Below are positions 34,631-43,299 of a stretch of DNA of 64,000 bases, piece by piece. The translations under genes were made by a program, and so were the position numbers. The DNA comes from Thermonema rossianum DSM 10300 (GTDB lineage: Bacteria; Bacteroidota; Bacteroidia; Cytophagales; Thermonemataceae), in NCBI RefSeq assembly GCF_000426825.1, contig NZ_AUGC01000006.1:1-64000 (forward strand), in the 5' to 3' direction. Position 1 is the stretch's first letter. Every line of letters begins with the position of its first letter. Under the pieces are notes generated by a model. That model made no database searches. It was not told the DNA's origin and saw only the letters and a list, made by a program, of their open reading frames with translations.

Positions 34631-34661
34631 CAAATTTACGCATTTTTTTAGCAACTGCAAA
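34631..34661 (-). promoter_or_regulatory. Bacteroidota-type promoter of yceD-rpmF-plsX-fabH-accB-accC
   Basis: On the minus strand TTTG (34661-34658), a 19-base spacer and TAAATTTG (34638-34631) form an exact match to the Bacteroidota consensus. The start of yceD is 28 bases beyond. It overlaps the very end of pdxA, so the six genes have their own promoter beside read-through from murD-pdxA. Confidence 0.75.
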
Positions 34662-35711
34662 CTAATCAGAGATTTCAATGAGGTGTTCGAAGCGCCTGAT
34701 TTTGGCTATGTCGCATGCCCAAAACAGCGCATGCAACAAAGAGGTGGGGTCGGCTATGCCCTTGCCGGCAATCTCATAGGCAGTGCCGTGGTCGGGCGAG
34801 GTGCGCACCACAGGCAAGCCGGCAGTAAAGTTGACGCCCTCAAAACCGGCAATGCTTTTGAATGGAATCAACCCCTGGTCGTGATACATCGCCAAGACGG
34901 CATCGAACTTGGTATAGTGGTGCTGGGCAAAGAAACCATCGGCAGGATAGGGACCAAATACCAAGTGTCCGTCGCGCTTGAAGTCTTTAATCACCGGGCG
35001 GATGATTCTGATTTCTTCATCACCAATCAAGCCCTCATCGCCGGCATGCGGATTCAAGCCCAAGACGGCAACACGTGGTTTGAGCACCCCGAAGTCTTTG
35101 CGCAGGCTTTCTATCATAAGCTGCAATTTGGTGTGCAGTTTTTCCTCATTCAAAACGGAAGCCACCTCTTTGACAGGCACATGCCCGGTTGCCATGGCTA
35201 CTTTTATCTGCTCATGAATCATAAACATAAGACACTCGCTTTGCCCCGTGTTGTCGGCAAAGTATTCGGTATGTCCGGGATACTGAAAGTGTTCGTTTTG
35301 AATGTTCTTTTTATTGATGGGACAGGTCACCACTGCATCGAGGCGCCCCCGCAAAAGGTCTTTGGTTGCCTGCTCCAGGCATAAAAAAGCAGCTTCGCCC
35401 GCTGCCGGCGTTACCTTGCCCGGCTCCACCTCTTCTTTCAGCGAAAAACAATTGACCAGGTTCACCTTTTTGTGGGTGATTTCGTCGATGCTCTTGGCTT
35501 GGTGAATAAACCACTCGGGCAAGTTCAACAGACGACGATAACGCGAAAGCACCTTCATGGAAGCGTAAATCACGGGGGTGCACAACTGCAAGATGCGGTT
35601 GTCTTCCAGTGCCTTTAAGATAATTTCCGGACCTATGCCGTTGTAATCCCCCATGGTGATACCTATCACCGGTTTCCAATTGGTGTTTATTTTTTTGCTA
35701 AGGTTGCTCAT
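34662..35711 (-). CDS. pdxA: 4-hydroxythreonine-4-phosphate dehydrogenase
   Basis: 349 residues. Start KPVIGITMGDYNGIGPEIIL; LDAVVTCPINKKNIQNEHFQ; metal/substrate motif YPGHTEYFADNTGQ; LGLNPHAGDEGLIGDEEIRI; FDAVLAMYHDQGLIPFKSIA; VNFTAGLPVVRTSPDHGTAY. The enzyme belongs to the DXP-dependent vitamin B6 route, producing 3-amino-2-oxopropyl phosphate. It starts 3 bases after murD, so the two are translationally linked. Presence fits de novo pyridoxal phosphate synthesis. Confidence 0.96.
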   Translation of the reverse strand: MSNLSKKINTNWKPVIGITMGDYNGIGPEIILKALEDNRILQLCTPVIYASMKVLSRYRRLLNLPEWFIHQAKSIDEITHKKVNLVNCFSLKEEVEPGKVTPAAGEAAFLCLEQATKDLLRGRLDAVVTCPINKKNIQNEHFQYPGHTEYFADNTGQSECLMFMIHEQIKVAMATGHVPVKEVASVLNEEKLHTKLQLMIESLRKDFGVLKPRVAVLGLNPHAGDEGLIGDEEIRIIRPVIKDFKRDGHLVFGPYPADGFFAQHHYTKFDAVLAMYHDQGLIPFKSIAGFEGVNFTAGLPVVRTSPDHGTAYEIAGKGIADPTSLLHALFWACDIAKIRRFEHLIEISD

Positions 35712-35714
35712 GGT

Positions 35715-37091
35715 TTATGCTTTTGAATGAAGAGGCTTCAGCAGCGCCTGCACACAGCGCCGGAACTGCTCGCCTCTGTCTTCATAGTTTTTAAACAAAT
35801 CGAAGCTGGCACAAGCGGGCGACAAGAGTACCACATCGCCGGGCTGCGCCATACGTGCCGCCATAGTGATGGCTTCTTCCATGCTGCGGGCTTCGCTGCA
35901 CTTCACCATGGATTCATAGTGCGTGCGCAACTTGGTGTTGTCAACGCCCAAGCATATGAGATGTTTCACACGGCTACGCACCAGCTCGTCCAAAATACTG
36001 TAATCGTTGCCTTTGTCCACCCCGCCGGCAATCCAAATGATATGGGGTGAAGCAGGAAAAGCCTCCAAGGCAAAGAATACGGATTCCACATTCGTTGCTT
36101 TGGAATCGTTGATGAAGCGCACATCTTGTATTTCGGCTATCAGCTCCATACGGTGCGGCACGCCGGCAAAAGAAGCCAAGCCTTCTTTCAGCTTTTCGGG
36201 CGGAGCCCCCACAAGCATGGCTGCTGCAAGTGCCGCCAGGGCATTGGTCAAATTATGTTTGCCTGAGAGTTTCAGGTGGGTCCATTCAATAAGTGCGGGC
36301 GGCAAGCCCGGCAACTCCATCTTCAAGCCGGCAGCCGTAGCCCATGCCCCAAAAGGCAAGCCTTCTTTTTTGGTATATGCCACCGGGATGCGCACTGCCT
36401 CAATGCGGTGTTTTGCCATGGCAAAGCGCAGGTCTTTGCTCTCATAATTAAAGATGAGATAGTCAGCAGCTGTTTGATTGCGGAATATGCGCATCTTCGC
36501 TTCGGCATATGCTTCATAAGAGCCGCCGTAGCGGTCGAGATGGTCGGGCGACAGCCCGGTAAGGATAGCCACATGAGGATGAAAATCGTAGCAGTGCTCC
36601 AGTTGAAAGCTGCTTAGCTCCAATACCCAATAATCGTGGTCGCCTTCTTCGAGCAGGCGGCGCGCAAAACTATGCCCCACATTTCCTGCCAAACCGGCAT
36701 CGAAACCTGCATGAGTGAGCAGATGATGCAACAGTAAGGTGGTGGTGGTCTTGCCGTTGCTGCCCGTAATTGCCAGCAGCTTGCCACGGGTAAAACGTGC
36801 GGCAAATTCAATTTCCGACAAAAGCGGGATGCCCCGCGCCACAATACCCTGCACTACCGGCAGTTCATTGGGAATGCCCGGGCTTTTTATCACCTCATCG
36901 GCGGCATAGATTTTTTCCAAGTTATGCCCTCCCTCTTCATAAGGAATGCCGGCACGGCTAAGAAGTGTTTTTTGTTCGGCTTTGAGCTGCCCCACTTCCG
37001 ACAAAAAGACCTCATAGCCCTTGTGCTTTGCCAAAAGGGCTGCGCCCACGCCGCTCTCGCCTCCGCCTAATACAATGATTTTCTTTGTCAT
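35715..37091 (-). CDS. murD: UDP-N-acetylmuramoyl-L-alanine--D-glutamate ligase
   Basis: 458 residues. N-terminal Rossmann-like IIVLGGGESGVGAALLAKHK; ATP loop LAITGSNGKTTTTLLLHHLL near residue 110; central LELSSFQLEHCYDFHPHVAI and LTGLSPDHLDRYGGSYEAYA; C-terminal GVPHRMELIAEIQDVRFIND, DSKATNVESVFFAL and VLLSPACASFDLFKNYEDRG. Adds D-glutamate in cytoplasmic peptidoglycan precursor synthesis. The rest of the dcw cluster is not here, so murD is separated from its usual neighbours. Confidence 0.96.
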   Translation of the reverse strand: MTKKIIVLGGGESGVGAALLAKHKGYEVFLSEVGQLKAEQKTLLSRAGIPYEEGGHNLEKIYAADEVIKSPGIPNELPVVQGIVARGIPLLSEIEFAARFTRGKLLAITGSNGKTTTTLLLHHLLTHAGFDAGLAGNVGHSFARRLLEEGDHDYWVLELSSFQLEHCYDFHPHVAILTGLSPDHLDRYGGSYEAYAEAKMRIFRNQTAADYLIFNYESKDLRFAMAKHRIEAVRIPVAYTKKEGLPFGAWATAAGLKMELPGLPPALIEWTHLKLSGKHNLTNALAALAAAMLVGAPPEKLKEGLASFAGVPHRMELIAEIQDVRFINDSKATNVESVFFALEAFPASPHIIWIAGGVDKGNDYSILDELVRSRVKHLICLGVDNTKLRTHYESMVKCSEARSMEEAITMAARMAQPGDVVLLSPACASFDLFKNYEDRGEQFRRCVQALLKPLHSKA

Positions 37092-37111
37092 AGAGCTACT
37101 GCTATAAAGCG

Positions 37112-37119
37112 CAAAATTA
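37112..37119 (-). promoter_or_regulatory. Possible -7 element before murD
   Basis: TAATTTTG on the minus strand, 20 bases before the murD start. A TTTG lies at 37129-37132, too near (9 bases) for the usual spacing. Confidence 0.35.
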
Positions 37120-37153
37120 TACGATTATCAAAGACTTAACAAGTGCATGGCGG

Positions 37154-37864
37154 TTAGTAGGTTGCCCCTTCGTTCAAAAACAGAGGCAGTTGGCTGAAAC
37201 AGGCTATCTGTGAGCTTGTTTGAGGTGCCTCCAAACGCTTGGGGTTATACCACAAAGCATGCATGCCCACCTGAAGCGCCCCGCATACATCCGCTTCCCA
37301 GTTGTCGCCTATCATCAAGCACTGCTGCGGGCTACAGCCTGCTGTTTCCATAAAATAATGAAACGCCCGGGCTTGTGGCTTGGCTGCCCCCGCCCGGCAG
37401 GATGTAACTACCGTATGAAAGAAAGACTCGATGCCCGCCGCACGCAACTTAATGTGCTGCACATCGGCAAAGCCGTTGGTGAGGATATGCAGGCGGTAAC
37501 CGCGGCTTTGCAGGTCCATGAGCATCTGTGGCACATGAGGCAAGGTGTAAGGCTTGTGGGGACAGCGCTGCACATACTGCTGCCCAAAACCCTCTGCCCA
37601 CGCCAAGGGGATGCCCAAACGCTCGAATATATGCACAAAGCGCACACGCCGCAGTGCTGCCTGCTCTATCTGCCCCCGGTTGTATGCTTGCCACAGCATA
37701 TGATTGACCTGCCTGAAAACAGTCAAAAAAGAGTCGAAGCCTTGGCAACAGCGCCCAAGCCCATACTCCTCGAATAGCTCGCGCAGGGTTTCTTCCGAGG
37801 CACGTTCATAGTCCCACAGTGTGTGGTCCAGGTCGAAGACAATATGCCGGATGTCATGATGCAT
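37154..37864 (-). CDS. yjjG: YjjG-family HAD nucleotidase
   Basis: 236 residues. HAD motif I HIVFDLDHTLWDYERASEET with the DxD nucleophile; motif II LHILTNGFADVQHIKLRAAG; motif III K in CRAGAAKPQARAFHYFMETA; motif IV CLMIGDNWEADVCGALQVGM. The overall layout and the DHTLWDY start fit YjjG, a pyrimidine 5'-nucleotidase that removes non-canonical nucleotides. It starts 4 bases after the arsR-like gene and must share its transcript. Substrate assignment is by family only. Confidence 0.86.
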   Translation of the reverse strand: MHHDIRHIVFDLDHTLWDYERASEETLRELFEEYGLGRCCQGFDSFLTVFRQVNHMLWQAYNRGQIEQAALRRVRFVHIFERLGIPLAWAEGFGQQYVQRCPHKPYTLPHVPQMLMDLQSRGYRLHILTNGFADVQHIKLRAAGIESFFHTVVTSCRAGAAKPQARAFHYFMETAGCSPQQCLMIGDNWEADVCGALQVGMHALWYNPKRLEAPQTSSQIACFSQLPLFLNEGATY

Positions 37865-37868
37865 AGAA

Positions 37869-38279
37869 TTAGTGGTTTAGTTTCATTTCTTCGAGAAAGA
37901 ACTGCTCGCGCTTGCGCGGTTCCACCTTCCATAGCGAAAGCTCACGGTTCGAAAACAGCGTTTTATATACCTTCTGGTCTTGCTGAAGCACGGGGTCTTT
38001 GACCAGTGCAAGCAACTGCTCGACTACCCCCCGTACCTCTTCCTTCATGGAATAAAAAACCCATTGGTCTATGCGATTGGCACGTGCAATGCCGGCATTA
38101 CGCAAGTATCCCAAATGGCGCGATGTCTTGCTTTGTGAAAAGTCTAAAATCAGCTCCAGGTCAGAAGGGGTCATTTTGCCGTTGCGCCACAATAAGTGTA
38201 TGATACGCAAGCGGGCTTCGTCGGAGAATGCCTGAAATAACTGGGCAGCCAACGGAAGGGAGAAGTGTTTGATACGCAT
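37869..38279 (-). CDS. ArsR-type winged-helix transcriptional regulator
   Basis: 136 residues. The winged helix is at residues 8-90: LAAQLFQAFSDEARLRIIHL, then MTPSDLELILDFSQSKTSRH, LGYLRNAGIARANRIDQWVF and YSMKEEV. It lacks the ELCVCDL cysteine box of arsenic sensors. The 45-residue C-terminal extension (LVKDPVLQQDQKVYKTLFSN onward) is unusual for ArsR proteins and ends in an acidic-basic tail. It is upstream of yjjG and may control its own operon; the ligand is unknown. Transcribed leftward, divergent from the secreted protein at 38367. Confidence 0.85.
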   Translation of the reverse strand: MRIKHFSLPLAAQLFQAFSDEARLRIIHLLWRNGKMTPSDLELILDFSQSKTSRHLGYLRNAGIARANRIDQWVFYSMKEEVRGVVEQLLALVKDPVLQQDQKVYKTLFSNRELSLWKVEPRKREQFFLEEMKLNH

Positions 38280-38366
38280 AGTTTTTATTGTAGTTAATCA
38301 ATCTGACAATTTTATTTTTTATGTATTTTAAGGAAAGTATTTGTTTTCATTAATTTTCAATAAGAT

Positions 38367-38795
38367 ATGTTGAATTTACAAAAAATTGTCTTATCTGTTA
38401 CCGTTCTTGCTCTGCTGCCGCTGTTTGCTGCCGCCCAAGAAGTAGCGCTCTACCGCGGCACACAAAAACTTACCCCTTCCCGCTCTCTGCTGGCGCAAGA
38501 AGTATTTGAAGAAGACGAACTGCGCCTGGTTATTGCCTTGGATGAAGCTTTCATGAAAGCGCATCCGGACATACAAACCATCCGCCCGTTCAAAACACTC
38601 ATCACCCATCAGCGTAAAGACGGCAAGATGCAAACCATGGTTTTGACAGGAAAAGACCGCTTTACGCTTGCTCCCTTTCACCCGGTAGAAGGCGAGCGTT
38701 TCGTTATAGAAATTACGGAATGGATGGTTACCTATACTGACGGCAGCTTAAAGAAAGAGCAGGTGCAGGACCGGCTGATAAAACTGATTTACTGA
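38367..38795 (+). CDS. Small secreted protein of unknown function
   Basis: 142 residues. Signal peptide MLNLQKIVLSVTVLALLPLF with cleavage after FAAAQ. The mature part has no cysteine and reads like a beta-rich domain (EVALYRGTQKLTPSRSLLAQ; ELRLVIALDEAFMKAHPDIQ; RFVIEITEWMVTYTDGSLKK). I do not recognise a family. An ATG 20 bases after a TATTTG-like stretch is used. Divergent from the arsR gene. Confidence 0.7.
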   Translation: MLNLQKIVLSVTVLALLPLFAAAQEVALYRGTQKLTPSRSLLAQEVFEEDELRLVIALDEAFMKAHPDIQTIRPFKTLITHQRKDGKMQTMVLTGKDRFTLAPFHPVEGERFVIEITEWMVTYTDGSLKKEQVQDRLIKLIY

Positions 38796-38886
38796 GGCGG
38801 CAGGCATGTGCCATCTTCCGGCGAAATTGTGTAAAAACAAATTATTCTTCACCTCAAGAATTTTATCACATACAAAAACCCAAACA

Positions 38887-38894
38887 TAGTTTTG
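38887..38894 (+). promoter_or_regulatory. Candidate -7 element of the TPR-phosphatase gene
   Basis: TAGTTTTG fits TAnnTTTG and lies 75 bases before the start at 38970. A TTTT rather than TTTG is found 22 bases upstream. Confidence 0.35.
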
Positions 38895-38969
38895 TATTTA
38901 GATGAAAAATCAATAAAATATAAGGCACAAACAGGCAACACCTTTCTATACTGAACAAGCAACAACTTT

Positions 38970-40898
38970 ATGAGAAGCCGGAAGATTCTTGAACTGGAGC
39001 GTGCCCTGCAAGAAACTCAAGAAGAGAAGCAGCAAATAGACTTGCTCAATGAGCTTAGTTGGTCTTTGCGTGATATAGATTTGCGGCGTGCCATTCAACT
39101 GGCACAACATGCCAACCGTCTGTCCATACGCCTTTCGGACGGCAGCATTTACGATTTTGGCTTGGCATGGAGCTCCATGCACTTGGGGTTCTATCACTTC
39201 CTGCTGGCACAATACGAAGATGCCATCAGTCGTCTGTCGCAAGCCAAGCGTTTATTTCAAAGTATAAACTACCCGGATGGCTTGGCACTCACACTGAGCC
39301 GGCTGGCGCTCACCTACTGGCATACCGGCGAATATGAAAAAGCGCTGGCTTATGTATTGGAAGCGATACACACATGCCACAATAAGCACAGCTTGGGCAA
39401 TGCATGGGCATGCTATGTATTAGCCGGCTTCTATTTGGAACTAAAAGAACCCCGCTTGTCCGCTACTTACTACGAAAAAGCCCTTTCTATATTTGAACAA
39501 CACCAAGAGACCGGCGGCGCTGCCCGCTGTTACAACGGTTTGGGGCGGCTTTATCAAAGAGAAGGCGACATAGTCAATGCCCTGCATATGCAGAACAAAG
39601 CCATTCGCCTTCAACAGAAAACCGGCGACCAAAGCGGCTATGCCCGTTCACTGCATGACATCGCCTACATTCTCATGCAACAAAAGCAGTATGACAAAGC
39701 CCTGCAACACGCCCAAGAATCGCTGGACATACGCCAAAAGTTGGGTACCAAAGGCTCCATTATCAACAGCAAACTGCAGATAGCCCGGCTTTTTTATCAT
39801 AAGAAATTCTACGACAAAGCCCTGAAAGAAGGACTTCATGCTCTGGAAATGGCATCCGGCATACAAGCCAAGCCCAAGCTGTATCGCATCCATGAGTTGC
39901 TTGCCCAAGTACATAAAGCCACCGGCAACAGTGAAAAAGCCCTCTATCACCTGGAACAGTACATTCAACTAAAAGAAGAGGTGATTGGTGAAGACGCCAA
40001 CACACGCCTCAAACGCTTGCAAATCAGTTTTGCCATAGAGCGTGCCGAGCACGAAACGGAAATGTACCGCCTCAATAACATCAAGCTGCGCGAAGCTTAT
40101 GAAGAAATTCAATTAAAAAACAAGCAAATCACCGAAAGCATACAGTATGCCCGCCACCTGCAGGAAGCTCTTCTGGCTGACCAAGAGCTGCTTCAAAGTG
40201 CTTTTCCTCAGTCGTTTGTAGTTTACCTGCCCAAAGACATTGTCAGTGGTGACTTTTATTGGATGAGCTTGGTACCCGGCTTGTTCCCGCAAACAGGCGG
40301 CGAGATTCTGCTGGCAGCAGGCGACTGCACAGGTCATGGGGTGCCCGGTGCCCTGATGACCGTACTGTGTCTTTCCATGCTCAACCAAATAGTGCAGGAA
40401 AGCAAGATATGCGCCCCCGCACAAATTCTTAATGTTCTGGATTTTCATCTGCAGCGCACCATCAACCGGCAAGGAAAAACGATTCAAAACCAAAGCGCCG
40501 ACATAGCCGTCTGCCGTTTGAATCTGAAAGAGAAGAAACTGCTGTTTGCAGGTGCCCGCATGGACTTGATTCTGGTACGTGACCGGCAAATACGGAAGCT
40601 ACGAGGCAGCCGCTTCCCCGTAGGGTTCCCGCATGGCAACCGCTCGTTCAACTTCACAGAAACAAGTATGGAATTGAAAAAAGGCGACATGCTTTATTTG
40701 TTTACCGACGGTTTTGCCGACCAATTCGGTATTAGCGAAAACCGTAAGTTTATGCTCAAACGCTTCCGCCATTTGCTTCTGCAGATTGCAGACCTGCCCA
40801 TAGAAGAGCAAGAGCAGCTTTTACTGAGCAATTTCCATGAGTGGAAAGGCAGCCTTGAGCAAACCGATGATGTGCTGGTCATGGGCATAAGGGTGTAA
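38970..40898 (+). CDS. Cytoplasmic TPR protein with SpoIIE-type PP2C phosphatase domain
   Basis: 642 residues, no signal peptide or membrane span. Tetratricopeptide repeats fill residues 1-360 (for example ARCYNGLGRLYQREGDIVNA and ARSLHDIAYILMQQKQYDKA). A coiled coil at about 360-400 (HETEMYRLNNIKLREAYEEI) leads to the SpoIIE domain from about 424. Metal aspartates are in DIVSGDFYWM, AAGDCTGHGVPGALMT and the final QTDDVLVMGIRV. Close paralogue of the membrane form at 26893-29019 in its phosphatase half (ESIQYARHLQEALL against DSIQYASRIQQAMI). Probably counter-acts a switch kinase in a partner-switching cascade. Partner unknown. The ATG at 38970 is preceded by a promoter-like element. Confidence 0.9.
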   Translation: MRSRKILELERALQETQEEKQQIDLLNELSWSLRDIDLRRAIQLAQHANRLSIRLSDGSIYDFGLAWSSMHLGFYHFLLAQYEDAISRLSQAKRLFQSINYPDGLALTLSRLALTYWHTGEYEKALAYVLEAIHTCHNKHSLGNAWACYVLAGFYLELKEPRLSATYYEKALSIFEQHQETGGAARCYNGLGRLYQREGDIVNALHMQNKAIRLQQKTGDQSGYARSLHDIAYILMQQKQYDKALQHAQESLDIRQKLGTKGSIINSKLQIARLFYHKKFYDKALKEGLHALEMASGIQAKPKLYRIHELLAQVHKATGNSEKALYHLEQYIQLKEEVIGEDANTRLKRLQISFAIERAEHETEMYRLNNIKLREAYEEIQLKNKQITESIQYARHLQEALLADQELLQSAFPQSFVVYLPKDIVSGDFYWMSLVPGLFPQTGGEILLAAGDCTGHGVPGALMTVLCLSMLNQIVQESKICAPAQILNVLDFHLQRTINRQGKTIQNQSADIAVCRLNLKEKKLLFAGARMDLILVRDRQIRKLRGSRFPVGFPHGNRSFNFTETSMELKKGDMLYLFTDGFADQFGISENRKFMLKRFRHLLLQIADLPIEEQEQLLLSNFHEWKGSLEQTDDVLVMGIRV

Positions 40899-41002
40899 TT
40901 ACACACACATCGCCACGGCAGGCGAAGTAGAGACTTGAAATCCCCCAAAAGGCATCTGTTTTCAGCTTAGATTATTAGGAGTAAAACAAGGCTCGGGCAG
41001 CG

Positions 41003-41032
41003 ATTTGCACAACTGCCTGTTTTTGTGCAAAT
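41003..41032. promoter_or_regulatory. Perfect 10-base inverted repeat upstream of the DUF2339 gene
   Basis: ATTTGCACAA (41003-41012) and TTGTGCAAAT (41023-41032) are exact complements, with a 10-base spacer. The right arm ends 26 bases before the ATG at 41059. There is no T-run, so a terminator of the previous gene is unlikely; an operator or a 5' leader hairpin fits better. Confidence 0.55.
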
Positions 41033-41058
41033 TCATATACTAACCATCGCATGTTCCC

Positions 41059-43284
41059 ATGAAAGCAGCACAGCTCGAAGCCTTAGAGCAGAAAATACAA
41101 AACTACCGCCGGCAACTCAAACAACTGCTGGCGGTAGATGAACCCGACGCTCAAACCGAAAAGCGCATCAAAGCCATCACACAGGAGCTGGCACGTCTTC
41201 AAGAAAGCTATGAGCGGCTGGCAGCTATGAGCGGCAGCCAACCCCAAAGCAGCCCGGAAGACGGTACACAATCCAAGACAAACAACTGGGACCAAACGCT
41301 GGTGCGCAAAGGCTTCGCTTTTGCGGGTATCGTGCTGTTTGTGCTGGGGGTGCTTTTATTGCTTGCTTATGCCATAGACCACGGCTGGCTTACCCCGGCT
41401 GTCCGTATCGTGTTGGGCTATATAGCTGCCCTTAGCCTGCTGGCAGTCGGCATTCGCCAACGCCCTCTGGGCATCCGCTATGCCTCGGTATGGGTGGCAG
41501 GTGCCGCCGTGCTTAGTTTTGTTACTTCGCTTTACACCGTAGATCATTATGCACTCAACCACTGGGGAGGCATTGCCCTGATGGTAGTGAATATGCTTGT
41601 GTTTCTATGGTATGCCTACTACTACCGGGAAGAGGTCATCGGGGTGTTGGGTTTTGTGGGTGGTTATATGGTGCTGGTTCCTTTACGGGGATTGCATGCA
41701 GACGACTTGCTTATTTTCACCTACATAGGCATCCTGAACACGGGCATTTCGCTGCTTGCCCTGCGTTTGTATTGGTGGCGCACGGCGCTGCTCTCCTTCC
41801 TGACAGCTTCTTTTTTCCTCTTTCTTTGGGTGGTATTTGAAGTTTCCTTCGGTACTGGCACAGAGGAACAAAAAACGTCAATACCCCTCATCGTAATTTG
41901 GTACAGCCTGCTGTACCATGTCGTATTTTTATTTTTGATTTACAGATACACAGCAGAGAAGTTGTCTTTGGCTTTGTGGTTTTTGCTTTCCAACATAGGC
42001 TTTGCTTTTATCTTAACAATGACACTTTATGAGGGCAGCTGGCAGGTACCTGCCACTTTTGCCGCCTTCCTGCTACTGCACGAGTTGCTTTGGCGCTATT
42101 TGCCACTCCCCCGCCTGATGCATGCCTCCCTGCCTGCTTTTCGCCTGCTTGCGGCTTTGTTTGCCATTGGCACCCTCCATCTGCTGCTGTTGCCCGACTT
42201 TGCTACGGGCGAACCCATGGTAATAGAAAACGACTTTTTACGTCTATTTCCTTGGAGTTCCCTTTACCTATTTGGTGCTGCTGCACTGTATTTCACTGCC
42301 CATGCCCACACCGGCACACACTGGCGGGTTATTTACTACATCACCGGTGGTCTTTTCCTGCTATCAGGTTTAGCACAAAGCATCCAGTTTGAAGAAAACG
42401 AAGTGCTCTGGTGGCAGCTACTTAGTCACTGGGCTGTCATTGCAGGCATGGGCTACCTTTACCGGCGGCTTACGTCAGCGGACAGCCAATTGCAAAACAG
42501 CCTCACCGTTTTTTTCATTTTCTCTTTCTGGTTTTCAACGGTTGAATTCATCAACTTCGCTTTGTTTAGCAACTTCTATGACACCTTTACTCTCCCGCTT
42601 ATCTTTTGCTTCAGCGTAGTTTATTATTTAGGCGTAACCCACTGGGCGCAAAAACGTGCCGGGCTGGTTTTACCCGCGCCCATACGCTATGGGGGGGTGC
42701 CTGCACTCGCTGCCTTTGCTTTTGTTGCCTGCCTTGCAAGCATAGAAAGCATCACATGGCACATATTTGTAAAAGACGCCTCGCCGTGGGGATGGTTGTG
42801 GCGCTATGCTGTTTATGCGGCGTTTTTGGGTTTACTGCTTCATCAAAAGAAGCAGCTGTCGCAAGGCAACTACCCAAAAGCCTATGTGCAGGCGAACTTC
42901 TACCTTCGACAAATAGGATTGCTGCTTATATGCAGCATGGAAGCCACCGGCTTTTATATGATAGCCATGCAACCGCAAGACAATGCAAGTTATCAGTTTC
43001 ATCTTGACCTGAGCCTGCGTTTTGTGTTGAGCCTGTCGTGGTTGTTGCTTGCTGCTTTTTGGATTTACACAGGCGTCCGTCAAAAGCACCTCAACCGCCG
43101 GCGCTTGGGTGTTCTGCTTGCCCTGCTCTCTGTTTTAAAAATATTGCTTATCGACGTCCGCGCCGAAGCCACACTCAGCCGCATCATTTTGTTTATTGTA
43201 TCCGGCGGTGTTTTGCTTGCTGCGTCCTATCTTTACCAACGATACAAGGACTTTTTAACTGACGATAATACGGAAAAACAATAA
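41059..43284 (+). CDS. DUF2339-type polytopic membrane protein
   Basis: 741 residues. A cytoplasmic coiled coil at 1-60 (LEALEQKIQNYRRQLKQLLA) and a short linker precede about 18-20 membrane helices, beginning KGFAFAGIVLFVLGVLLLLA. No catalytic motif is visible, and the last helix is followed by a short charged tail. The layout fits DUF2339, a large uncharacterised membrane family often encoded near surface or cell-wall genes. Preceded by a perfect inverted repeat; the stop is 15 bases before the next gene, so the two are an operon. Confidence 0.82.
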   Translation: MKAAQLEALEQKIQNYRRQLKQLLAVDEPDAQTEKRIKAITQELARLQESYERLAAMSGSQPQSSPEDGTQSKTNNWDQTLVRKGFAFAGIVLFVLGVLLLLAYAIDHGWLTPAVRIVLGYIAALSLLAVGIRQRPLGIRYASVWVAGAAVLSFVTSLYTVDHYALNHWGGIALMVVNMLVFLWYAYYYREEVIGVLGFVGGYMVLVPLRGLHADDLLIFTYIGILNTGISLLALRLYWWRTALLSFLTASFFLFLWVVFEVSFGTGTEEQKTSIPLIVIWYSLLYHVVFLFLIYRYTAEKLSLALWFLLSNIGFAFILTMTLYEGSWQVPATFAAFLLLHELLWRYLPLPRLMHASLPAFRLLAALFAIGTLHLLLLPDFATGEPMVIENDFLRLFPWSSLYLFGAAALYFTAHAHTGTHWRVIYYITGGLFLLSGLAQSIQFEENEVLWWQLLSHWAVIAGMGYLYRRLTSADSQLQNSLTVFFIFSFWFSTVEFINFALFSNFYDTFTLPLIFCFSVVYYLGVTHWAQKRAGLVLPAPIRYGGVPALAAFAFVACLASIESITWHIFVKDASPWGWLWRYAVYAAFLGLLLHQKKQLSQGNYPKAYVQANFYLRQIGLLLICSMEATGFYMIAMQPQDNASYQFHLDLSLRFVLSLSWLLLAAFWIYTGVRQKHLNRRRLGVLLALLSVLKILLIDVRAEATLSRIILFIVSGGVLLAASYLYQRYKDFLTDDNTEKQ

Positions 43285-43299
43285 ATTCGAACTATTGCC

